From: Glandiceps talaboti | Lineage: Eukaryota > Hemichordata > Enteropneusta > Spengelidae | Assembly: GCF_964340395.1 (NCBI RefSeq) | Contig: NC_135564.1 | Span: 6,006,861-6,070,860, forward strand | Reading direction: 5' to 3' | Length of the DNA: 64,000 bases | In this document: positions 50,401 through 59,960 of the stretch, one piece after another | Layout: each line of letters begins with the position of its first letter | How positions within the stretch are numbered: the first letter of the stretch is position 1 | Notes under the pieces: model-generated | What the model was told of the DNA's origin: nothing | What the model saw: the letters and a program-made list of their open reading frames with translations, nothing else | The model's database searches: none | Position numbers and translations under genes: made by a program

Positions 50401-53309
50401 TGATTGGACAAGATTCATCAAAGAAATCGATGTCTCAACATCCTCTGTTATCATCATTTGTAATAAGTAGTTGGACCGCAGAACTAGAAATAGAACATGA
50501 CAAGTAGACATTGTATTTCATGTTATATGTGAACATAGAAATAAGAAAAACACTGATTTGATAAAACAAACATCTACGTTGAAATCTGTATGATGTATCA
50601 GGATGGTGTAATAATGTTAATGTTGATAATGTGAATTAAAAATTAAGAGCCATAGTGAAGGTTTTTACTGTAAAATATTGCTTTTTGATACAATGACCAT
50701 AGGAATACATTGAAAATGATCTCGCCAACATTTCATGAAAAATTCAATACTTCCTCCAGTAAGATTTTCATTATTCATAACTTCTTGTATTGGCAGAGTA
50801 GAAAAAGAACAGCTCATCTGTATGTACAATAAAAACTTTTATTTTTATTATCGATGGTGCAATCTATTATTGTAGTCACTTTTAATACTGTCCTAGATAT
50901 GAGCTTACCATTCAAATGAGCACGGGACTGTCCAACACTAAATGATATAAATGATACAACAATTGATTGTGTCGTCACACTATACACAAGACAGATGGAT
51001 CACAAAGTCACATGAACATGAAGTCACCAAAACTTATCTTACCATTAGTAGCCAGGAATGGATGTCCACCAACCAAGTACTTAATTTCATCCATTATATC
51101 TCTGAAGTTCTTGATGAGTTCATCTTTAAGTGACAGAGTACGTTCAGGTATTTTGATATATCTATGTTGTATATTTCTACACAGGATAAGTAATCTTTCT
51201 ATCACCTCTGGTAGAAACAAACCATAGTACTCATGTGATTCCTGTGGATCTATACCAACGGATGCTTGGCTGCGAAAAAAAAAATTGGGATAAACAACTA
51301 TCAATCAAAAGAGTGGATGATATCCATTATGGATGTACCAGCTTTAATAAAAGGAATGGGAGTTTACAATGCACGACGTGTACAAGGGTTGGTGGCCGAG
51401 TGATTAAACCACTTGCCTCTTAACACTGCGGCCGGGGTTCAAACCCATTCAGGGTTGTCAGTGGCCGAGTGGTTAAACCACTCACTTGCCTCTTATCACT
51501 GTGGTTGGGGTTCAAACCCATTCAGGGTTGTCGGTGGCAGAGTGGTTAAACCACTTGCCTCTTACCACTGCGGTCAGGGTTCAAACCCATTCAGGGTTGT
51601 CAGTGGCCAAGTGGTTAAACCATTTGCCTCTTACCACTGCGGCCGGGGTTTGAACCCATTCAGGGTTTGATTAAATTTACCACACTAGGTAAGAAGAGTG
51701 TCGTTCAGTTTGACTCTACTGAACAATGCAGGTTTTCCCGGGTACTCCGGTTTCCTCCTGCATTAACACTAAACCAATGAGGGATGCCCTCACTGGACAT
51801 CTTGGGAGATAAGTGTTCATATACTTAAAGAAATATCCTGTATAAATAAAAGATTTGTTTTATTATTTCATTGGAAACAAATTATTACTTACAACTATTT
51901 TTGTAAGCTAATTGTTATAAGTATAATAACAGTGCAATGTTTGGGACAAGTCAGTGAGTAGCAACTTTAGTTTTAACAGTGTTTTTTTAAAGGTCAAGTT
52001 AGTCATTTCAGTGTGTGATGCATGAAGCACTTCATCACTTGTGACTTAGTGATTCATTTGCATACATAATGTATACATTGTTATGCAAATTTATCATCTA
52101 TTGTTTCCAAGAAATCATAGCAGCATACAATGGAAATCCCAGTAGCAGAGAGTTAGGAAGATGGGGAATTACCCAAGAAACTACTTGCAGCTCTAATAAT
52201 AAAAACAATTTGCATTGGATGGAACATATATTACTCTACAATGGAAGAACTCTATACATACCATAAAATTTTTGCCAATGACGCTGCCGTAGTCCATTTC
52301 CCTGAGATCTGAGAGAAATCCTGTTTGAGTGCAATCAATACACTCTGTAGTAAATCATATTTCCAAATGTCAAGTTTAATATTCAGTGCTTTATGTGAGC
52401 CTGGAACTACGCTATCGATTATATCTGAAAAATAAAAATATTTACTTCATTATTATTTATGGATGTTTCTATTTTCTTTCGTTTTCAAATTTAATGAAAG
52501 TGAAATATGTTAAAGTTAAAACCTACATAAGAAACAAGAACTTCACAAGGTCCATCTAACTGCCAACTACCATACATGTCAGAACCTTCCAGTTATAGTC
52601 CCTGGTGGACCAATTTTGGAAGTGAAGACTACAAGGTACAAGGTATGTTACACTAATATGATGCAATAAATATGTGCCTCAATATTTTTCAGAGTATGTG
52701 TACTCATAGCCTTGTTACACAGTTTCACTCATTCATTATTTAATTTTGACAGTGAAATAAGGAAGAGGTATGTCCAGATAGTCAGCAGGCAGGCCAATAT
52801 TTCAATAATACTCAAAACTCTGTAGAGTCTGTGATGTTCTTGCTTTCTCCATCTCGGACACCATTAACCATACTGTGTAAATCAATAATCGTACTAGAAA
52901 TCCAGTGTTAGCTTACTAGTTTCGTAGATTGAAAACTGAAAATTAGCAATTTGGATTTAGAAGTTGATAGTTGTCATGACAACCACTGAAACCCATCTTG
53001 CCTATTTCCAAGCATTCATATAAATTCAAAATTTCATTCGTGTGTGTAACTGCAATCTTGACATAAAAATCACTGGTAAATATAAAACACGTTGTATAAT
53101 AATCTGAACTTTCTTCAATGTGTAAGTGACATTTTACCGTGTCCATGATATTTCTAGAAATGGGGGTTATAAAATAGTATAAAGGTGAATAAAATAAAAA
53201 TATTACTTTGTAAGCCGAGAAGCAACATGGGGACGTTTCTATCCGTCGTCTCAGCGACCTGTGCAGCAAGGTCTATTACCCGCTTGTCCTCAAAAACATC
53301 CGACGCCAT
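44429..53309 (-). CDS. IQCB1: IQCB1 / nephrocystin-5, 12 exons
   Basis: IQ calmodulin-binding protein of the ciliary transition zone and centrosome; in humans it works with CEP290 and calmodulin, and its loss causes Senior-Loken syndrome. Exons (minus, high to low): 53207-53309, 52262-52424, 51043-51269, 50384-50483, 49759-49929, 48797-48905, 48374-48483, 47389-47531, 46926-47074, 46323-46454, 45607-45763, 44429-44631; total 589 codons, 588 aa (human 598). The N-terminal half is helical, armadillo-like (LLQMMITEDVETSISLMNLV, LDEKVMFSIIDELVYKL, SRYKGLRPLLSK). IQ motif 1 is AATTIQAVWKSFRTRK (exon 7), a basic coiled coil follows (exon 8), IQ motif 2 is IKIQARWKGVLARKKYG (exon 9), then the conserved APPGLTDERRVEIQ and the C-terminal block SRSLPIATKARKNHIEA / QQPWWKKL. 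Start MASDVFEDKRVIDLAAQVAE fits the family. No break was seen. Exons 6 and 11 carry tandem junction duplications. Confidence 0.95.
44770..45350. repeat. 52-bp minisatellite in IQCB1 intron 11
   Basis: About 11 copies of a 51-58-bp unit (CAGTTAAAACAGGGAGAGTT, TGCCAGAAGACTGTACATAA, then CATATACATTTA). Indels between copies alter the frame, which explains several overlapping minus-strand frames with QILPVLTV-type peptides; none is a gene. Confidence 0.95.
45395..45530. mobile_element. Short foldback element
   Basis: The left arm CAAGAGCACTTTTATTCCTG / AACACAG, GATTGTTATT is the inverse of the right arm (AATAACAATCATGCTGTGTT, CAGTAGTAAAAGTGTTGTTA). Loop about 50 bp. Non-coding; in IQCB1 intron 11 next to the exon 11 duplication. 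Confidence 0.65.
45551..45670 (-). repeat. 60-bp duplication across IQCB1 exon 11 donor
   Basis: Two copies exactly 60 bp apart (45551-45610 and 45611-45670). The right copy is exon 11 coding sequence up to the donor (true exon end 45607); the left copy, in the intron, repeats AGCACTCCTAGCACTGCTTA, AATCAGATGCTAATATTATT with roughly 15 percent change. Confidence 0.85.
46560..46890. repeat. Dispersed repeat family C, copy 3
   Basis: Shares CCTAAGAGGCCTTTGTCACT, TTTCTGGCTGAATAAAGAAA, AAAAATCAGGGAAAGCAATA and the GTGACGCAGAATGACCAG block with copies at 11757-12240 and 31175-31415. In IQCB1 intron 9. Confidence 0.65.
47885..48050. repeat. Dispersed repeat family D, copy 2
   Basis: AAAGGCCCAGGTTAGGATTA, GAAAAACAGTTGTCTAACAG, AGCTATAGAAAAAGTTGGCC and GTGAGAACCTGGAATTGAAT in the same order as at 12340-12500. 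In IQCB1 intron 7. Confidence 0.6.
48906..49490 (-). repeat. 38-bp array abutting the IQCB1 exon 6 acceptor
   Basis: About 15 copies of GGAATGAAACACACAGTATG plus TATAATGAAGKTCTATAT run directly up to exon 6. The final copy supplies the exon's acceptor region: on the minus strand CTGTGTGTTTCATTGCAG/GGG. Other copies read TGTGTTTCATTCCATATAG, so each also ends in a pyrimidine-poor but AG-containing acceptor-like site. Unit variants (CAGTACTGTATAATG) mark internal block duplications. Confidence 0.92.
51391..51860 (+). mobile_element. tRNA-derived SINE with four tandem tRNA-like heads
   Basis: Four tandem head units start near 51392, 51461, 51534 and 51603 (spacing 69-73 bp). Each has an A box of the tRNA-Ser/Leu type (GTGGCCGAGTGGTTAAACCA) and a B box (GGTTCAAACCC), and ends CATTCAGGG. 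A non-repeated body follows with GGGTACTCCGGTTTCCTCCT, a conserved core seen in several metazoan SINE superfamilies, to about 51860. Only the last head is joined to the body. The element lies in IQCB1 intron 2. No CCA or full cloverleaf, so these are not functional tRNAs. Confidence 0.8.
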
Positions 53310-54093
53310 GTCTATTTTCCACTTATCACCACACGCTACATATATTAAAAGTATGCGGAAGGTAGTCGATCTTAGAAAACGAGCAAAATCACAAGTAATC
53401 CGAAAAACGGTTGCACGGTTCGTTGTCCCAACTCGTTTTGTTTTGGAATTTCAGACGACCAAAGTTGAGGGCGTTTTATGGGTGTGTTATTCGTATACTG
53501 TGTGTTCGACAACACATTAGATAAGGAAATAATATAGATTTTAGTAATTAAACCAATAATTACCATGTTTGTAGCAATGATTATAAACCAATTAATATAC
53601 TTATAACAAATATACTTTTTAAACTTTAAAATTTGCAATATTATAAAAGATTATCACCAGAAAATGTTTTCGAATCTGGTAGCTACTGTTTAGTAAAACC
53701 CACGTTTTGTGACCAAGATTCGATGCAGCCGAACTTATCCACATAGAGAAAATTCGCTTTGCACATCAGTTTTAGTTTCAGGTAACATTTTTAGATTCTT
53801 CATGCAAAAGGGAAGGTCGGGTTTTATCTCTGTATGTGAGGAACAGGGTGTAGCTTGATTGATGACTGTATTCAGCCCAGTTTCTTGAGCATCATCAGTC
53901 ATCACTGCACTGGACTCTCTTGTCGTGATGAAAATATAAAAATGTACATAAAAAAAAGTTGTCATGGAATTAGAGATACCGAAATAGTGGACCAAAAAAG
54001 TAGTATAGCGACCAATTTTCTCTTATGACAAAAATATATGTATTTTCTCAATTTAATTTGTTTTCTCTCAGCTCTACAAGAAACAAGATAACC
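53310..54093. promoter_or_regulatory. Probable shared promoter of IQCB1 (minus) and COX14 (plus)
   Basis: The two start codons are 785 bp apart and point away from each other. The leader near 53310-53480 is CpG-richer. An acceptor TTTTCTCTCAG at about 54070 indicates that the COX14 leader is spliced. No other gene is seen between them; the overlapping small frames are not supported. Confidence 0.45.
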
Positions 54094-54321
54094 ATGGTTT
54101 CTGGGAAGAAAATAGCTGATGTTGGTTACAAAACCTTTACGATTTGTATGCTTGGATTGACTGGCTATGGAGCTGCACTTCTCACTAGGAGGGTTTACAT
54201 GTTCTTCCAGAGAAAGAAGATGTTGAAAGAAGAAGGATTGCTTGGTGGTGCAACAGTAGAAGCAGTTGTGCAGCCACCATTGGCGGCACCACAAACAGAG
54301 AGTGCATCATCATCTAGTTGA
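54094..54321 (+). CDS. COX14: COX14-like cytochrome c oxidase assembly factor
   Basis: A 75-aa single-pass mitochondrial inner-membrane protein similar to COX14 (human C12orf62, 57 aa), which couples COX1 translation to early complex IV assembly. The N-terminus SGKKIADVGYKTFT closely follows the family signature (GK-x-AD-x-GYKTF), followed by one hydrophobic segment at about 16-32 and a basic stretch TRRVYMFFQRKKM. The tail from about 46 is longer than in vertebrates and ends in a Ser run. There is no cleavable targeting peptide, as expected. ATG 54094 sits in ACCATGG; the frame is open upstream but an acceptor at 54070 places that part in the 5' UTR or intron. Single coding exon. A possible AATAAA is near 54905. 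The assignment rests mostly on the first 40 residues. Confidence 0.85.
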   Translation: MVSGKKIADVGYKTFTICMLGLTGYGAALLTRRVYMFFQRKKMLKEEGLLGGATVEAVVQPPLAAPQTESASSSS

Positions 54322-55554
54322 AACTCTGACTGAAGACTGTGTTTGCCGAGTCCACACATTGTAATTACAAGAAACTGTGGAGTGTGAAGTGAAACTTTGT
54401 AGGGTCTCATAATAATGATTTGGTCTCCAAGAACTGTTTTGCTATTGAGTAAGCTAAACATTGGCAGTGACAGACTGAGTTGTAACTACTGTACAAGACA
54501 ATTTTTATATCCAATAGTTTAGATCAAATAATGTGATTGATATGATGTACAAAATGCTTGTTTTAATGTGAACTTTGCCTCTTAATTCATCTAAGAAGTT
54601 CAACACATTACACAGCATTACATTATATTTATTTTGTAGCCTCTGTTTGTTGGAAACTTGGAAAGGAATGATGGAACTATACCCTGTCTGTCATTATATC
54701 AAGCCTCTTTCAGTGGATTTGATCATGTATGAAATTACCCAAAAACTTTGCAAGGAGATACTGTGCCTTGCGCCATCTCTTTATAATTTCAATATTACTG
54801 TTTAATTAATGTTACCACACACCAGCCAAATTATAGCGTTTATGATAGAAATACATAATTTCTCAAAATACACATTTTCTCAACATTGAGGACATAATCA
54901 GTGTAATAAATGTTTGAATTGTTATTCATGGTCTTGTTTCAAGTTTTGATAATTTAAAAATGAGAGAAAATTACATGCTTACATATCATATGTCATATGT
55001 TTTGATGTCTTACACAAGGTACAATCTATGTTTAATAGTAGAATCTTCAGTCTTTTATTTATATGGTGCACATGTGGGCTTAGATTCTTTGTTTGCCTAT
55101 CTGTTGGATGAGGAAAAATTCCAAAAAATCAAAGGTCAGTTAGGATAGCAGAAATAATGTAGTGTTAGTCCTGCATGTCTACAGGTAGGCTAAGTTGATT
55201 TTGGCAATTACCTACAACTCTTGCCTAAAATTCAACATATTACTATATTGAAGCCTCGGCCAAAATGTAGGCACAAATTATTAGTGGGTTTATAATTTAT
55301 CCCACTGAGTCAGTTTATGTCATTAGAGCATCACTATTTGATTAGAATCAATGAGAGGAGTGGACCTGTGAAACATGAACATCATTACCATAATCAATGT
55401 TAATCACCAAGCCAATTACAAAGGGATGTATTTCAAGATTGGTTGAGTTAGATCTAAATGGGGCTGAGCCATTGCTTGTTGAAATAGTAATCTAAACTAT
55501 TTCCATGGTCCACATCAGATAACAATTGTGTATTTCTTTTGTATTCATTTTGTA

Positions 55555-55681
55555 TATTTCTATCATATGTTTCTCTGAAAGTGTAGCTTATTTTTGTTAT
55601 CTGGTGTAATAAATTTCATTCATTCATTCATTCATTCATTCATTCATTCATTCATTCATTCATTCATTCATTCATTCATTC
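55555..55681. repeat. Dispersed repeat ending in (TTCA)n
   Basis: GTGTAGCTTATTTTTGTTAT and CTGGTGTAATAAATT followed by about 17 TTCA units, matching the element at 8450-8600. The microsatellite acts as the 3' tail. Confidence 0.7.
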
Positions 55682-55846
55682 AATTTACGGTTTGAATACA
55701 AAACCTAACATCAAACCTTAATTTAGATTATGATTCTAACAGCAATGGTTCAGACCCCTCATATTACTCTACTGTACCAGTGGTGGTGGTGGTGGTGGTG
55801 GTGGTGGTGGTGATGTCCCATCAAACTTCAGAAAGTATGCTATATG

Positions 55847-56193
55847 TTAGTCTAGTTCCTGACGACCGTTTACACTATGTTATCTTAATACATTATGTCT
55901 AGTCAATGTTGTTTCTCATGCACAGAATTCTGTGCTCCCCCCCCCCCATATTTCATATAAACATGATGATGTCACGTCCCCACATGATTTTAGTTTAAGC
56001 AGACTGGAGGTGGAGTTTGGTTGGATATTTGCATAATATCAGTCCAGCTGTACCAATGAATATTAATGAGTGATGATGACAGCCTGTCAATTTGTGATGG
56101 ATCACTACTGACATGTGCCATTTGCGCTTCGCACGTAATGTGTGAAGATAACGTAGTGTGAAATTGGAATACGGTTGTCAGGAACTAGACTAA
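55847..56193. mobile_element. MITE family B, copy 2 (347 bp)
   Basis: Perfect terminal inverted repeats TTAGTCTAGTTCCTGACRAC at both ends, with a shared interior with the copy at 13024-13394 (TTAAGCAGACTGGAGGTGGA, CCAGCTGTACCAATGAATAT). A run of nine Cs occurs at about 55937. No ORF. Edge TA pairs are compatible with TA target duplication. Confidence 0.85.
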
Positions 56194-56208
56194 CTACATG
56201 TGTAGTTA

Positions 56209-56455
56209 ACCATGACTTATCTGCTGTGAGAATTGAACCTGAAGCCTTAGGATTTCAATCCAGATTCTTAACTACTATGCCATTGGGATCTTGTTATTAT
56301 GTATGACATTAACCCTTTATCTCTTCAGGATATTTATAATCAATGCCCCTCACAACAAAAAAGACCTTCTCATCAGTTGTCTAATTCTAATGGGAATCAA
56401 ACCTGAAGCCATGTACATAGGCTTAGGCTTTGAAGTTGAGTACCTTATCAACTGC
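56209..56455 (-). mobile_element. Two tRNA-like SINE heads
   Basis: On the minus strand, 56290 downwards reads AATGGCATAGTAGTTAAGAA then GGCTTCAGGTTCAATTCTCA (A and B boxes); about 130 bp away, 56455 downwards reads GTGCAGTTGATAAGGTACTC then GGCTTCAGGTTTGATTCCCA. Both share GGCTTCAGGTT. They resemble degenerate tRNA or SINE heads. Confidence 0.5.
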
Positions 56456-56774
56456 ACTTCACAGAACTTGTAATTTTATATGGCTATATAACCCATTCCT
56501 TTGTTTGGTTATTACAAGTCTAGTGTACAGCACAATACAGTGTGGACAAGGAGGAAATCTTTGGCTATAGTAACTTGTGATAAATTTTGTTCACTGACAA
56601 AGACCCCCCCCCCAAAAAAACAAAAACAAAACAACAACAACAACAACAACAACAAAAAAAAAACAACAACAAAAAACCACACACCAAAAAACACCAAACA
56701 AACAAAACAACAACAACAACAAAACAACCAAACCCCAACCTGAACAACAACAGCAACAAGAAGACAAAATATTT

Positions 56775-56945
56775 AAAAAATGTGTAAAATGTTTGTTATT
56801 GTACATACAGTAACAAACTACTTACACACTTTTTTGCAATTTATTTAGTGCCATAGAAAAATATAATAAGGTTATTTTATAAAATTCAAAATCCAAAATA
56901 GATACCAATTTGTCATCCATACGGCCAGTTTAATATTAATTTTCT
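56775..56945. mobile_element. MITE family A half-copy
   Basis: Contains the family centre (TTTGTTATTGTACATACAGT) and only the right arm (AATCCAAAATAGATACCAAT, GTCATCCATACGGCC); the left arm is replaced by the CAA-rich tract. Confidence 0.65.
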
Positions 56946-57060
56946 GTAAGTTTCAATTTTCTTTTACATTACTTATTTCATGAGAGTTGCGTAACCGTTA
57001 GTAATTCCTCTCAGGGAATTATTATTGTGTTTGAATAAACCTGACATAAAAATATCAGTT

Positions 57061-57308
57061 ATGCACAATGCCATACGGGTGCGTGACCGCCGTCGTTAGT
57101 AATGCACCCATATGCGTTGGTGCATGTTTTCATTGACAACATACATACATACATACATACATACAATACATACATACATGTACGAACATCGTGAGGAGAG
57201 TGAGGGCGCTGTTCAAAGTACGGGAAAAATATTTTTGAACTTTGACCTCTCTAGCACATGCGTTACTGCGCGCACAGACCGCTGGGAAACTCATTACAGC
57301 TAGCTATC
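57061..57308. promoter_or_regulatory. Promoter/leader of an unidentified plus-strand gene
   Basis: A short CpG-richer region before ATG 57309, with an (ATAC)n run at 57139-57175. The start context CTATCATGGCGGAAGC contains CATGGCGG, the core of a YY1-type element often placed over start sites. Inferred from composition and the strong exon end that follows. Confidence 0.4.
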
Positions 57309-57384
57309 ATGGCGGAAGCTAAGGAAGACGTCAAACCTATCATGGACACTAACACCTCCTCTCCTCTCGTCGAAGATGTTTCAG
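57309..57384 (+). CDS. First coding exon of an unidentified gene (partial)
   Basis: 76 nt from ATG to a near-perfect donor TTTCAG/GTAAGT encode 25 residues plus one base: MAEAKEDVKPIMDTNT followed by SSPLVEDVS. The peptide is acidic and polar, like many disordered N-termini, and I do not recognise the family. CpG content, Kozak context and donor together make a real exon likely. No downstream exon was found up to 64000, so the first intron is over 6.6 kb or the gene continues beyond the window. Confidence 0.55.
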
Positions 57385-58799
57385 GTAAGTTTTTCACAAC
57401 TTTCAACGCCTGGTATTCCATCGATTATAACGGACCGTTTGGAACGGATATTCCCGTTCGATGTTTGCATTGATCTTATTCAACACTGCTTTGCCGACAG
57501 TTCCGAGCTGTGCAGGCTTTCAATCGCAATCTAGTCATGTGTGCGGCCATGCGCTTTTCAAATGAAATGAAAAATCGACCGTACCATGCAACTTTTATTG
57601 ACGCCACTATTTTATTAGACTGTACAACCGTTATAGAATTTTATAGCGAACTGAGACGAAGATCGATCGTCAGATCCTAGTCAAAATCATCGGACAGGGT
57701 TCTGTTGAGTATATGGACGAAATCACTCGTCTAGACCACGGGCTAACCAGTACATTGTTCTGACCGTCTGTGATTTATTGTACAATGATTACGGTACATG
57801 TGTGTTTATTTTGACTCGCAGCCTCACGTAACATTTAAGTAAGATACCCCAGGAAACCACAAGGGTTCAATTAAACAAATCCAACTTTTTAGGGACATAT
57901 GTCGTTTTCAAGAGATTACACTAGTTTCAACTTCCAAGTGTTGTTCAGATATTTTACGTAGTGAAAAAATATATATTTTCGTCATTGACACCAGTGCATC
58001 TAACTTCTAAGTATTAAAAGATAACAACAAACTGTTGAGTGTGTTTACAGAAGTATTTTGCAGTTTAGATACACAGTTCAAAGCAATCAAAGAAGCTCAG
58101 TGTAACATTGGCTCAGTGTCAAATTTTGTAATATATGTAGCATGTATACAATGCAAGATTGATAGCATGTTCGTGAATTTTATGCAGAGAAAGAACTACA
58201 GGCATTCAGTGTGTTTTGTTTAGACAGGAAGATATCTAAAATGCTGTATGAAGGTTTCAGAAATCAAACCTGACCCACATTGTAGATTATTGATATTATG
58301 CTACCACCCTAGGGTCAATGAAGTGTAAACAGTCTATACCTACAGTATTTGTCCTAACCTATGCTCATTTAAGTAACCTCTTAAGACTTAATTGAGTTTC
58401 CCATATGGTCCTACCTTTCCCTATCAAATGTACAATATTATGATGGAAAATTGTAGATTACAACAACAAGGAAACTTGTAGACTGCAACCTTCAAGGGAA
58501 AACTGTAGATAGTTATGGAAAATTTTAGATTACAACCTTAATTTAAGGTAAAACTGTAGGTAGTTTTGGAAAATTGTTGATTATAACCCTATGGGAAAAC
58601 TGCAGATACATGTAGTTATAGGAAAATGGTAGTTTGCAACCTTAATTTCATATTGACCTTGAATGATACCCATAGTATGGTGCCAGTGATAATACATGTA
58701 CAAAAATTAAAGAGAGAAACATGAATCCATAAAAATAAACCATACAAGCACAGATATAAACTATTAAACTTCACTTTAGGAAATGGTATACAGTAAAAG

Positions 58800-58995
58800 C
58801 AAACATGATATATGATATGTACTAAGGCAGTGTACCCTCTAAACAATTTTGATGCGCCACTGACACACACAGTTTCCAGTTACTCACCAAAATTTGGTGT
58901 TCCCCTATCTCTTACTATGTGGTGACTCACAAGAAATTCCAGTTTTTCTCATTTTGACTCACAACAACAAAATTTGGCTATCATTAGAGGACTGG
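58800..58995 (-). repeat. Dispersed repeat family E, copy 2
   Basis: The inverted copy of 22798-22925: GGTGTTCCCCTATCTCTTAC, GAAATTCCAGTTTTTCTCAT and GCCACTGACACACACAG next to GTGTACCCTCTAAACAATTT. The shared core is about 125 bp. Confidence 0.8.
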
Positions 58996-59371
58996 CTGTA
59001 CTTTAGGAAATACATATACACTGGGGCTTCCTTTTCCGATCTTGTAGATCTTTACCAACTTTTTATCTTATCTTGTCAGGAAAATTCTCTTTGAGTTTGA
59101 CTCAATGACGGGCTGGTTTCACTTTATACCTTTAGTAGTCACAATGGAACATTGCGAAATGGAAATTCACTTATCTTAGTTCTACTTTCAGTTTGTTTTC
59201 ATCAAAAGCAACAGTTTGTTCCTTCCTGTATGTATGTACTAATAATAGTTCAGAGATGAAATGAAAACTTCAGACCGAGTATTGAATCAACAATAATAAA
59301 CAATGCGTTATTGTCATGGGTGATGTGGATTAATGATGGTGTTTTTTGTTGTATATTGCACATGCCATGGT

Positions 59372-59960
59372 GATACATGTATATGACCATTCAAAGTGAT
59401 GATATACATTTGTCTCAATTATAATACCATGGTGATATGACCATTCAAAGTGATGATATACATTTGTCTCAATTATAATACCATGGTGATATGACCATTC
59501 AAAGTGATGATATACATTTGTCTCAATTATAATACCATGGTGATATGACCATTCAAAGTGATGATATACATTTGTCTCAATTATAATACCATGGTGGTAT
59601 GATCATTCAAAGGGGTGATATACATATTTCTCATTCATAATATCGTACATATCATGGTGATTTGACCATTCAAAGGGGTGATATTCGTTTGTCTCGTTCA
59701 TATACATGCCATGATGATATGAATATGTACCATGGTGATATGACTAATTAACTTGATGAATACCTACCATTGTGATATGACTAATGAACTTGATTAATTA
59801 CCTACTGTGATATGACTAATGAACTTGATGAATACATATGCATGATGATATGACCATTCAAAGGGGTGATATACATTTGTCTCATTCATAATATCATACA
59901 TGCCATTGTGATATGAATGCATACCATGGTGGTACATGTATGACTAATGATGATAGTTTG
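59372..59960. repeat. 54-bp tandem array with degenerate flank
   Basis: Four nearly identical copies of ACCATGGTGATATGACCATT, CAAAGTGATGATATACATTT, GTCTCAATTATAAT (to about 59600), then progressively diverged copies to 59960. No coding potential. Confidence 0.9.

Larger units (their letters stand above)
54322..57060. other. COX14 3' region and repeat-rich spacer
   Basis: No exon supported. Contains (TTCA)n at 55612-55681, (GGT)n at 55786-55812, MITE family B at 55847-56193, two tRNA-like stretches at 56209-56455, an A/C-rich CAA tract at 56606-56760 and a family A half-copy at 56775-56945. Small frames at 54575-54805 and 54960-55148 show no recognisable features. Confidence 0.55.

Noticed and set aside
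51391-51668. Cluster of tRNA-Ser/Leu genes
   Set aside because: A and B boxes are present, but no complete acceptor stem or cloverleaf can be drawn and the last unit continues into a SINE body.
51413-51670. Plus-strand 85-codon frame
   Set aside because: It reads across the four SINE tRNA-like heads.
56501-56806. Several Lys/Gln/Thr- or Cys/Val/Leu-rich frames on both strands
   Set aside because: They lie on an A/C-rich CAA simple repeat.
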